Assembly (NCBI GenBank): GCA_002189035.1
Contig: NEEC01000110.1
Span: 1-30,282, forward strand
Origin: Utricularia gibba
Taxonomy: Eukaryota > Streptophyta > Magnoliopsida > Lamiales > Lentibulariaceae
DNA length: 30,282 nt
Reading direction: 5' to 3'
Positions 1-10,443 of the stretch are shown here, piece after piece. The translations under genes and the position numbers were made by a program. Position 1 is the first letter of the stretch. Each line of letters begins with the position of its first letter. The notes beneath the pieces were generated by a model. The model saw only the letters and a list, made by a program, of their open reading frames with translations. It ran no database searches and was not told the origin of the DNA.

Positions 1-1065
1 CGAAAAATATTGATGTGGCACTTTCAAAATGAATAAATATTTTTAAAAATAAGTTGTTTCTTATTTCTTTAGAAAACGTAAATACGGAAACTCAGTAAAA
101 AAAACTTTCGTAAATGGTTTTAAAATATAGTTTATAATATTTATTTTAATATTATTTGAACATTAAAATTTCTGAAAATAAATATAAATGTAAAGTAAAT
201 TTTATAAAGTAAACTTAATAAATCAATTTTCAAAAATATCATGTCATTGTTTTTGGAAATTGGTAAATATGCTCTAACAAAAAACGTAAAAGTAAAGATT
301 GATTACCGAAAATGAAACTTCACAAGAACAATCGTTAAATAATACTAATGGGATGGTTTTTTATATTATTTATTTGATAGGTGTAAAAGTCGCGCAAACG
401 CATGAAACTGGTGAGGGATCGTTCTGGCGTAAGTTTCAGATTTTCTTCGGGTTTATTTAATGGGAATGGAAAATAAATATAACAAATAAGCAGCTCGATC
501 TGTTCTCGGACGAGTATAAGTGGATGCTCGTCGTTCCGCCTGCAGCCTCAGCTCCCCTTTTTCTCCGGCAACCGGAGACAAATTGGGATCCGGACGCCGT
601 TGCTCGTACTCGTAACATCTGAATCTGCGGAGAGTTGATTTGCATTAAGGTGTGCTTTTTGATCCGTTGTTGTTTTGGCGGGGTTATTTTGTGATCCGAG
701 TACTAGGTCAACTGGGAATAATGTCACTCCGCGTTGGAATGATTATTCGGTCGCCTGATCTGGCAATTGAGATTTCATTCAACAGGCGTGCTGGTTGCGT
801 TGGTGGGAATAGCTTGTAGGTTGGTTGCGTGCGGGTACCTGGTTTTTTTCTATGGGATCTGTGTTTGGTAGTGTGATTGGCGTGAGTTCGAGGGGTTTGC
901 GTCTGTAAAGGTGGGGTTTTTTTCGCACGGAATGAGTATCTGAATATCGTAAATGTTTTGAAGCCTGATTGATTGGGGGAAGTTAGTTTTTTTATGCCTT
1001 TGCTCATCTTGCATTGTAGGTCGACCGTCTAAAGCCCTAAACTTGCTGCGTATTTGACTGGGCTG
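1..1065. other. AT-rich upstream DNA and 5' UTR of the transporter gene
   Basis: The first ~460 bases are AT-rich with no recognisable gene. From about 500 the DNA becomes mixed and looks like a 5' UTR. A likely leader intron has its donor at about 649 (TTAAG|GTGTGC) and its acceptor at about 1020 (TTGTAG|G), 46 bases before the ATG at 1066. Short ORFs here have no coding character. No clear TATA box was seen. Confidence 0.45.
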
Positions 1066-4000
1066 ATGAAGAACGGGATGATAGAGTGCAGTGTCTGTCA
1101 TTCCATGCTCGTAGCGCCTTCTGCTAAGACTGTTTCCCGAGCTTATGATCAGCATAGGAATAAAGCATCATCGAAACAAAGAGCTCTCAATTTCTTATTA
1201 GTGTTTGGTGATTGTGTCTTAGTTGGTTTGCAGGTGTAGTGTGTTGCGGAATTTATTTTATTGTCCATATTTTCTGCTAACAGAGCATTGTCCTCTGGTA
1301 TCCGTAACTTTTAATGCTTCAATCCCACTCTATGTCCTCGCAGCCAATTTTGGTTTTCATGTCCAAGGTGGATGGACGCTTCAAGTTTAGCCCTATTAGC
1401 GTCAACTTTTTGACAGAGGTTGCAAAAGTTACCTTGCTATTGTAATGCTTATGCTCCAGGTGAGTTTGTTCTTTAAGTCTTTTTAAATTATCTCTATTTT
1501 TCTTTTAATCTTTTTGCGAGATTCCGGGGACACACTAACGAAGATTAAATTTTTGCTTAAAAAAGCTACAACAGTGAAAGATATGGTTCTTGAGATACTA
1601 AGGATTTTAAAGCAAAAACTTGGGTTATCTAACAGCTAGTGATGATCATTTTCCTTGTGTTCTGAATCGTCAATAGGGAGTGAAATGTTGGTCACTGGAT
1701 TGACGCATTTTTTTGCAGGCTAGGCGGCAGAAAGTTGGTGAAAAGCCTATTCTGTCTTTTTCTACATTTATTCAGGTGCGTCTTCAGATCATCCAGCATG
1801 CAAAGATTTTCATGAGTAATTGTAATATACCTGTCCAAATTCTTAGTGATAGAAATTGTATAGTGCCATTATTGATTTATTCTCGGGAAAAGAAGTTTCT
1901 GTTTCTGTTCTGTTATTTCTAACTTTAGTTTTTAGAGTTGCTTTAGTTTTTAGAGTTGTTTTAAAGCCTGGGTTGCTGCTTGAGAGAGTACTTGAGACTG
2001 GCATCATGTTTTTGGATACAATGGCTGCTCTATGGGAAATTTAAATAACGGTGTTTGGTTTTTATTTTAAGCAGGCTGCTCGAAACAATGTGCTTCTTGC
2101 GGTTCCAGCCCTTCTATATGCTGTTAATAATTACTTAAAATTCATTATGCAGGTATACTTTTGTCTTTCCCTCATTTCTCATCCCCCTTTCAGCTATGCG
2201 TTCATGCTAAATCATTACTGAACTCCATTTACCGCAATACTGAAGATATTTCTTTCTTACAACGCCTTTTTATTCATTCCAGTTGTATTTCAATCCTGCA
2301 ACTGTGAAAATGTTGAGCAACCTTAAGGTACGTTGCTCCATTTTATTTTGTTGTATTTTCTTTCATCTACTGATTTTGAGATCTTTTTTCTTCTATTAAC
2401 ATTTTTCGTCATCGTACAGGTTTTGGTCATTGCTGTACTTCTGAAGGTCATAATGAAAAGGAGATTTTCAGTAATTCAGGTGAGGTTCAATTTCTTTAAT
2501 ATACCAAACTGGAAATGAAGAATGAAATAAATGAAACTTAAAAAGATTCTTGAGGAATTGGAAAATAACAACCTGCCATCATTAAGTGGTTTTGCAATGA
2601 AACGGTTTTGATGATTATGTTTTCAACAGTGGGAGGCTCTTGCTTTGTTGCTGATCGGCATTACAATAAATCAACTTAAATCTTCCCCAGAGGGTACCAG
2701 TGCTTTGGGTCTTCCTCCTTCAACCGGTGCATATGTATACACATTGATCTTCGTAAGTGAGAGCCAAGTCACTTTTCATTTTATCTGTTCTTTTGTTCAA
2801 GTTTTACTGTTCATTCCCTTTTGAGTGGTGCTCTTATCTTTATCAAACAATGTAGGTGACTGTTCCCTCTATGGCTTCTGTATTCAATGAATATGCACTG
2901 AAAAGCCAATATGACACCAGCATTTATCTTCAGGTGATTCGGTGTTGTCAAATATTACTTTTTTTTTGCCGTCACTTTACACAAGTTTTTGCACTGCTCT
3001 GACGATTGAAGTTCCATGTTCTCGTATGATTTTTGCAGAACTTATTCTTATATGGTTATGGCGCCATATTCAACTTCCTTGGAATTCTAGTTACTGCCAT
3101 AATTCAAGGTATTCAAGTAGTTTAGTCTAAGCTCCCTTTTATTATTCTGTTGCCCAGACGCTTGCTGGAATATGTGCTTGTGGTTTGTGCTTGAGGATGT
3201 ATGAATTGCTGTTTCAGGTCCGAGTAGTTTCAATATATTGGAAGGACATTCAAAGGCTACAATGCTTTTGATTTGCAATAATGCTGCCCAGGGGATCCTG
3301 TCTTCCTTCTTCTTCAAATATGCAGGTGACAGCATCTCATTCGGAGTTGTGAGCTGGCTGCGTAGTTTATCTGTTACTACTTTTTCAATTGAATACCTGC
3401 TTCAAGATTTTCTACTGATGACAGATACAATTTTGAAGAAGTACTCATCGACCGTTGCCACAATCTTTACTGGAATTGCCTCGGCCGCATTATTTGGTCA
3501 CACTTTGACCATTAACTTTATTTTAGGGATCACAGTAGTATTTATTTCAATGCATCAGGTACCCCTATCGTGACATGTGTGTATGTGTCTGATACATTTT
3601 TGTATAGTATGCTGATATCTGTTATTTCTTGATCCATTTTTAGTTCTTTTCTCCTCTTTCCAAAGTTAAGGATGACAATCAAAATGCAGTTTTTGACAAA
3701 AGTTCAAAGGATGACCGCAGGTAATTCTTTTCCATCAATAATTGATGCAATAATCATCTGTCCTACTGTTATTTATTGCTTTTGATTTACGGTAAATTCT
3801 CTTTTAATGATCTCTCATTTAAATTTTAAGCCTGCTTCTCAAATTTAGTCTGTGTGCTCGTTTTTTCTATTGCTCGGTAGATATTTCAAGATCACATTTC
3901 CTTTATGCAATTTAAGTAGTACACTTTTTTGCATAATCAATTGCTAATACACCGCTTATGCTCCTTTACAACCTCCTAGGTTACGGGAATCATCCTTCAT

Positions 4001-4150
4001 AAATATTGCTGCTGGAGCAAATGAGGATGTAAGATCTATCATATTCATTATACAATGTGACAGCTGCCTTATTTTAACTCTCGTTTTTTGCTTTTTATAG
4101 GCGAATCACCACGTGGTTCTGATGAAGGGAAACCTCTTCTTCCCACCTGA
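1066..4150 (+). CDS. CMP-sialic acid transporter-like nucleotide-sugar transporter, two frame-breaking 1-nt gaps (possibly a young pseudogene)
   Basis: Golgi nucleotide-sugar/CMP-sialic acid transporter family (SLC35A-like, about 10 membrane spans). I place 14 exons: 1066-1233, 1344-1459, 1719-1775, 2075-2152, 2283-2327, 2420-2479, 2630-2752, 2856-2933, 3039-3108, 3218-3325, 3425-3558, 3644-3720, 3980-4028, 4101-4150. Recognisable segments are [13 protein letters not shown] at the N-terminus, [49 protein letters not shown] and [20 protein letters not shown]. Two places break the frame. Exon 2 is 116 nt where 117 keeps phase: after VAKV at about 1431-1436 the next codons read TAA unless one base is added, which gives the expected hydrophobic helix. 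The last exon is 50 nt where 51 restores the tail ending KPLLPT-stop at 4148-4150. As read, exon 2 hits a stop. A cryptic donor GAG|GTTGCA at 1419 would skip the lesion in frame but remove 14 membrane residues. The family call is firm; whether the gene works is open. Confidence 0.85.
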
Positions 4151-4335
4151 AGCTCAGTGTAGGTTTTCTAATTCCCCAAGTCCCTTGAATTCACACATGC
4201 ATGCCCCGCAACCCTCCACCCTCACTTTTCATCCACTGCTGTTGAGTGATGCACTTGTTTATAATGTTTTCTCTCCTGGAACTCGTGGATCATTCTTCTA
4301 TTCTCCGTCAAATTCCATTACAGGTAAACAACAAC

Positions 4336-4377
4336 ATATATATATAGAGCGAGAGAGAGGGAGCAGCAGCAGCAGCA
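4336..4377. repeat. Compound microsatellite (TA)n-(GA)n-(GCA)n
   Basis: A run of TA dinucleotides passes into GA dinucleotides and then five GCA triplets, directly downstream of the transporter's last exon. It is probably in the 3' UTR. Confidence 0.9.
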
Positions 4378-4938
4378 CTGTCTATTAGGAACAATAAAAT
4401 TGCCATCAAGATATCTAAAAACCTGAACCACAAATTACAGTAAGTACCTCTTTTTTTATTTGTTTTCCAGCCATATGAAAGAAGCATTGATTTTATTCTT
4501 GGAGATGGGGGAGTTGGAAATGGGAATGCATTTTTTTTGGCTGAGTAGCTATTTGTATATTGAAGACATTCAGACTGACAGTGGCTATATTTCCGAGTTA
4601 CCCCGGGATTCTCTCTGTAGCCATCGCACATTTGAACTCTCTGGTCACCATGCACTGTCTTATATTACGTGTGATCATGATTCCTGTTATATACATGCAT
4701 TTGGTTGCACTCAATGTGGCCACGTCGCTATGTTCTTAATGGCACTTGAATAGACAGACTGTGGCGGCTCGTTATGGCTGTTTCAAAGACTAGGCTTTTC
4801 GATGCCTCAGAGAGGCATTCCAGTTTCGGCAGCATTGTCGACTGGTGTGCCACGGCTAGTTGCCCTTTCTGGTTCTGATGGGCTATTTACCAACAAAATA
4901 ATTTACATCTGTAAATTTAAAAATAGTAGGAAAAAGGG

Positions 4939-4946
4939 TATAAAAG
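4939..4946 (+). promoter_or_regulatory. TATA box of the ARI-like pseudogene
   Basis: TATAAAAG in a purine-rich setting, about 155 bases upstream of the ATG at 5102. Position and sequence fit a plant core promoter; transcription is not shown. Confidence 0.45.
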
Positions 4947-5101
4947 ATCATCGTTTTACGCCACCCTTGTCGGTGACTGGTCTGGTGATCGGGCTGTTTG
5001 GGGATTCTTGAAAATTGAACCCCCTTCCGCGCTATTTTGATATACAATTCGTCGCGCTGCTCGAGGGCTCTCGTTGGGATGACGAGATTCGACTTGTCGG
5101 G

Positions 5102-6633
5102 ATGGATTCTGGGGACGATATGCACGATGCTAACGAAGTGGCGGCGAAGACAATGATAGCATGTGTGGGGCAGATGAAGCTAGGGATGATGATGATGATT
5201 GCGGGTCTGGTGGATTTTCTGACGAGGATGAAGAAGTTATTGGGGGGACTATGACTTCATCTCGAATAATTCTGATGATGGAGGTGATGTCTCCGGTCGG
5301 TCGCAGGTAGGATATGGTCCTTGGGCTGATTAATTTGATTTCTTGAGGAGATTCTTGTTGCAGTTATTATTTTGTATCATAAACCTGATCATGTGTGTCC
5401 TTCAGAAGAACTACTCAATCTTGAGAGAAGAGGATATACGGCAGCGGCAAGAGGAGGATGTCTCTATAATTTTCACTTTACTTTCAATTCCAAGACCAGC
5501 AGCATGCATTCTGCTCAGACGATATAAATGGTAGTGCACTTCTTTTTTTGTTAAAGCTAGTAGTGAAGTGGTTTTTCCTCGTTTTTCTGTTGTGTGTATC
5601 TATTAATGCCTTGACTAGCCTATTTATGTGGTACATTTCTTCGTATCAACAACTTATAGTTTTATGCAGGAGTGTGAGTGATGTGCATGAAGAATGGTTT
5701 GCTGATGAAGGGGTTCGTAAAGCTGTTGGCTTGTTAGAGAAACTGACTTCAACTCCGTTTCATATTGAGGAAGTATGTCATATTTATGACATTGCTCTGG
5801 TGCTCTCTTCGTTCCCTTAGCATGCCTCGACTTCTTAGACTTAAGTTGTACTCCACTTTATAAGGTTCTGCACCATTTTTTGAGTGATAGACTTGGTACC
5901 ATATTCTTTATTTTGGGGAGAAAGAAACTGAATATGATCAATATTTTCTGTCCTGCAGCATCCTTTACTACTGCAATCAATGATGGCCCTGGTTCCTAGA
6001 TGTTGAGGTGTCCTCATCCAACCTTTGGATCAGCCGTTGGCCAGGATATGATCAATACTTCTTTGGCATCAGAAGAGGATAAGAGGAAATATAACCATTA
6101 TCTTCTTAGATCTTTTGTTGAAGACAGTCGGAAGGTAAAGATTTGTTTCCCTGGATTGTGCTTTATACATAATATTTTGCAAGTGCGTAGTAATGAGTCA
6201 TTCGCTTTTACTTTTTTGGTTCATGAAATGTGGTGTTAGTGATTAGTAATTTGTGAAAATTTGAAAGTAGATTCATCTATCAGTGAAATCCCAATTAAAA
6301 TTTATCGTGGAGAGCTTCTTGTGTGTTCTTGATGTGAAACTCGTTTCCATTCCATAATTATGTCATTGCGAGTAACTGGTTTCACTTGTTTTGCACCAGG
6401 GTAACACGCAACTACTTCGAGAACTTGGTGTGCGCTTGAAAATGGTCTATGGACGTAGATCAATCAGCAGGCAGCATCCATTAACACAGGCTCTAAAAAT
6501 GTAGCTGGGAGCAGCAAGACATCATTTCCAGCCGTGAGCCATCATACTGGGTGTCCAACAGGTGCGGCTACGTCAACTCCCACCTTCAACAACATGCGAT
6601 GTCTGCCACCACTTCCAGCCTGAGTCATCATGA
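5102..6633 (+). pseudogene. ARI: Degenerate ARIADNE-type RBR E3 ubiquitin ligase (ARI7/8-like), catalytic core lost
   Basis: Pieces of a plant ARIADNE ligase appear in the correct order. Exon 1 (5102-5306) starts MDSGDDMHDANEV, then an acidic tract and DYDFISNNSDDGGDVSGRSQ, which lie in three different frames. Exon 2 (5406-5530) gives NYSILREEDIRQRQEEDV. Exon 3 (5670-5772) gives SVSDVHEEWFADEGVRKAVG. A piece at 5959-6134 carries the end of RING1 (INDGPGS-stop-MLRCPHP, then AVGQDMIN and LASEEDKRKYNHYLLRSF). It has an in-frame TAG at 5997-5999, lacks the CGHPFC..CW segment, and has Phe where a RING cysteine belongs (HPTF). The tail (6400-6633) has VTRNYFENLV, then a RanBP2-type finger split over two frames (YWVSNRCGYVNS / TTCDVCHHFQPESS-stop). 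The first half of RING1, the IBR, RING2 with its catalytic cysteine and the Ariadne domain are absent. It cannot encode an active ligase. Confidence 0.85.
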
Positions 6634-6655
6634 GTTGGTACGTGTCTAACGCGTG

Positions 6656-6892
6656 TTACGTTGTCTGCACTTCACTTTCATAAGAACTAACATGGGTTTG
6701 ATTTGGCTGAGTGAACCACAGGAATAGAAATGCGCCCAAGATCACATACTGAATCATGTATCCATCTCCCTTTGGAGAACGAGTCGAGGCTTCAGGTGAA
6801 TGCATTTTCTGCACCAACGAGCCATGCTGGCCACGATATCCAATTGCAGGATTGCAAAATCCAATTGGTCGCAATCGAGAACGGGTTTCCAT
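6656..6892 (-). CDS. Possible small ORF with one membrane segment (78 aa), unrecognised
   Basis: From ATG at 6892 the minus strand reads METRSRLRPIGFCNPAIGYR and ends in ESEVQTT. A single hydrophobic stretch (MIQYVILGAFLFLWF) lies in the C-terminal third. It is about 380 bases downstream of the NLP stop on the same strand, so it may simply be NLP 3' UTR or downstream sequence. Open frames also exist on the other strand here, which weakens the case. I recognise no family. Confidence 0.2.
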   Translation of the reverse strand: METRSRLRPIGFCNPAIGYRGQHGSLVQKMHSPEASTRSPKGDGYMIQYVILGAFLFLWFTQPNQTHVSSYESEVQTT

Positions 6893-7267
6893 CTCCTGGC
6901 CGCCGGCCGGAAAAGAAAGGTTACACAATTGCCGAAAACCGCCGAGAGAGATTTTCAGAAATGGACGATCTCTGGGCCCCAAACGTCGACATCAAATTCC
7001 AAGCCATTGATACACGGTAATCTCTAAACCGCATGAATATGTTAAACGGTGACATGAAAAGAGAAATACATAACTGAGTCGAAATGCATCAACTAACCAT
7101 TGACATATAACACACTCGTTTTATTTCCCAATGAACTTCAAACCACAGCTTCATCTGCCCTTGTGGGATCTTTATTCGCCTTGCACCTAACCTGGAAGCA
7201 GCGACTACAGAAGAATCCTAACCTTGCAGGAACGAAGATCCACATGCTACACAACTTCATGTCTTGG
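6893..7267. other. Region between the ARI-like pseudogene and NLP; NLP 3' UTR
   Basis: The NLP 3' UTR (minus strand) probably occupies much of this stretch. No other coding exon could be supported. Confidence 0.4.
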
Positions 7268-10200
7268 TCAACGTTCGTTTCCTGGAGTCCAGTTGCTGGC
7301 TCCGGATGTTCCCAGGTCACAGACTATGATTTTTAGGTGGCGAGCTCCTTGGAAGTTCAGTACTTCGAGGCATTCACGCATATCGGAGTGGTTCACCAGA
7401 AGGATCCATTCATGTTCCTCATCTAGATACTTGAGTTGGAACTGCCCCATCTGCAGTTGGAACCTCTTGGCTATCATTCCGTAGAGATGGTCACAACCCA
7501 GGTCTGGATCAAACTTGAATCTGACGGTGTCTTCTTTGTAAGAAGATTTTATTGTGATTCTGGATCCATGATCACCGGCCCCGGTTCTCTGATGGCCCCT
7601 TTGAAAATTTCTGGAGCTGGAGCTGCTGCCATCGAGAATTGTGGCTGATCCATTCCACGAGCCTGAGGACACTTGTTGCTGATCCCCTTCCCCTTCATCT
7701 TCTGACTTAGCATGTAAGTGTTCATCAACCAATACAGAGTTCAAGTTTTGTGAAATAAGAGGTGGCAGCGCAGGAGGATTGGGGTTGCTACTGCTATTGT
7801 TCTGTGCCCAACCATTTGATGCTTCTACGGATGTAGAAACATGTGGAACTGCTGAAGGCATCCATTGCACGGGGCTCGGCTTAGGAATCCATGAGTGATT
7901 CGCACCCATGACATGAGCTCCTACGCATTCGCCAGTACTTTGAAGGCAAGTTTCTCCCTCTCTGACAACAGTGTTTTCAACGTCCAAATTTGCTGGTATA
8001 CTTGCAGATTTTCCATCCTCAAACATGGAATCAGATTCTCCCATCAAAGAAGCACCGTTTGATAGCATGGCACTCATTCCAGAGTTGGAGCCTTGGACCA
8101 AGGAGGCTGTGCTGAGAATGCCCATTGACGAGTTCAACTTCAGTCCTCCCTGGACATGAACAGAATCAAGCACACCTTGCAGTTTTCTCAAGGAACGGTT
8201 AACTTTATTTATTTTTCGAGAAGGCCATCTAGCAATGCCATATTCCCTACATATCCGTTTCAGGGTCGTTGGACACACTGCAAAGACAAGACATTGTTAT
8301 CATTGCTAAAAGAACAGTTTCAGAAACTTTGTTGTATGTGCTATGTGACTGGTTTGCATACCTCCGATGCTCTTTGCGGCATCCTTGAGACTGCCAGAGA
8401 AATATTGTTGAAGAACACTTAAGCTCACATGCTTATCAGCAGTGCTTCGCTTCTTTCCCATCTGTTTCACAGGTCCAGTTCCCTACAGTAGCGAGTTCAT
8501 AGCTCCCCCTTTATGTTCTAAATCAATATGAGCATTCACATTAAAGAGAACATATCACATGAAGATCTAATACCTGACGACTTGGACGAGCTTCCTGTAC
8601 CCCCAAGGTTGGCAATCCTGATGAACAATGGCGATGATTCATTTTCCCACTAACAACCATGTGGCTGGAATTACCTCCCAATGTGATGCCCTCATGATCC
8701 ACAGGAGATTGAACCATGGAGATGCTACTTTGGAGGAGCTCTGTATCAGATACTGTTCTCAAAGTGGTGCATATTCTTTGCATGGTGGTTGAAAGGTTAT
8801 TCAGCAGAAGCTGTTGTTCGGCACCATCAGTAACTGTGACTGGAAGAAAGAACTCCAGTATATAATCATCATCTTCGGTGTGAGTACTTCTTAGCCGAAT
8901 TGCCACTGCAGCATTTAGACCAAATTTCCGGGCATGGTGGACAAGTGGATACTCACTTATATGGTATTCTTTCACATCAGGGTAGAAGAAGGGATGTGCT
9001 GATTTAAGGGCCTTCCCAACGACACCCTTTCCTTCCTCTAGATAATGCCCCAGACAAGTTTGCAAGAAGCCCTTCATATTCTTGTCATTCACATAGCTGG
9101 CAGTATCCTCGACACACAGTACATGTTTCCCACTTGAGCCATTGTGGGATCCTCTAGGCTGTATCTTTATAATTTCATTACCTGGTTCCTCTGTGCAGAT
9201 ACAAGGCATCCAAGTTAGAGCAAGAGGAAGTCGATGCACGTGACAAACGGTACGTAGTACATCTGCAATGTCTGATAAGGCAGCTCTCTGGCCCTTGGAC
9301 AGATTCTGTAAGAACAGGTCTATGCAGGTTAGGTTGAAAGCAAGAGTACATGAGATTACAAAAGGAACCGAAAATTCCAAGACAAATAATCTGACCGAGT
9401 GCTTGCAACCTGTAAATAAAGTCTTGGTGGCAGAATGCTCCTCAAATTCACAGACTGCAAATATGCTCAGGTTTGAGTTGAATCATGCGATATTTGTGCT
9501 AAAACTGTAGAACTGAAGGTCTGACCTGAAGGGCATGACAAAGAGTTTCAATCTCAGGGTCGAAGTTTGACTTTTCCTTCCTGGTAACAAGTTCTAGCAC
9601 TGCACAACACGAAGTGTCAGCTGAATCAACCTCCAAAATAGGTAAAGCAATAGATCCCCTGACTTCATAGGCAGCAGCATATTGAACACGTAAGTACTCA
9701 GCCTTATTGTAATACAATACATTTGATGTCCACTCTGGAATCTTTGACAAGAATACACGCCCAGGAAGTCCTGGGAAAGACCCTGGTTTAGATTCTGCAG
9801 AAAAAGTAAACGATCGAGATATCTCACGGTACTCGAAAAATGTTTGATCAAGTAAATAAGGCTGTTCGCAAGTGCTCAATATATACTGGTCCCCCTTCTT
9901 CAGAGGAAGCCACACTTGTGCCAAGACGCCCCCACCAGACTCTTCATTGAAAAGATGCAATGCCGCAAGCAGCTTTTCAGCTAATGATCGCTTGAGAGGC
10001 CTTGAGATGAAGGTTTTGCCCATATAATCAGGTACATTACAATGACTTGATCTAAAATTCTCAACGAATTCAAATTCATTATTGGCAGACTCTGTAGCAA
10101 GCGGTAAATGGCTGTCTGTATCATGCAACACCAATTTCTCTCCACAGTGGAGCGTAGCTCCCAAGACATCACCATTATCTGTGGTAATTCCTGAAGCCCC

Positions 10201-10443
10201 AAAGCTTGGAGAAAAGCTCATTGACACTGCATCGAGAGGGGACATCATGAAAAACGGGGAGGAAAAGTCACTCATGTCGACAGAACCGCTGCAAAACCCA
10301 GCATTTGTATCAAGGTTCATCAACTCCGCAGTACTAGAAAATGTATCATGAAGATAAGAAGAGCCCATCACAACTGCATGTTTGGACCCTCCATCTATCT
10401 CAGTTAACTGGTCATTCATCCTTTCTTTACCTGGATATTCCAT
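7268..10443 (-). CDS. NLP: NIN-like protein (RWP-RK + PB1 transcription factor), NLP8/9-like
   Basis: Plant nitrate-response transcription factor acting in the nucleus on nitrate-responsive promoters. Five coding exons join in perfect phase: 10443-9526, 9454-9410 (a 45-nt microexon, [15 protein letters not shown]), 9305-8574, 8482-8362 and 8277-7268, giving 941 residues. The N-terminal half is the GAF-like regulatory region ([53 protein letters not shown]). The RWP-RK domain spans about residues 574-645, with the signature RWPSRK at 622-627, split by the exon 4/5 intron. A C-terminal PB1 domain (about 845-928; [23 protein letters not shown]) mediates multimerisation in this family. Sequence around RWP-RK ([12 protein letters not shown]) suggests the NLP8/9 clade, known for nitrate-promoted germination; this clade call is from memory. 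A 5' UTR intron probably ends at 10558 (TTTACAG|GGG on the minus strand). Confidence 0.95.

Larger units (their letters stand above)
4151..5101. other. Transporter 3' UTR, intergenic DNA and ARI-like promoter remnant
   Basis: No gene is visible here. The transporter 3' UTR probably runs into the first few hundred bases. A short perfect hairpin (ATGCCTC-AGA-GAGGCAT, 4802-4818) lies in the middle. A good TATA box (TATAAAAG, 4939-4946) sits about 155 bases before the ARI-like start codon, so the dead ligase copy still has a promoter-like sequence. Confidence 0.45.

Noticed and set aside
4802..4818. Perfect 7-bp hairpin as a terminator or miRNA precursor
   Set aside because: Far too short for a plant miRNA precursor, and hairpin terminators do not apply to plant nuclear genes.
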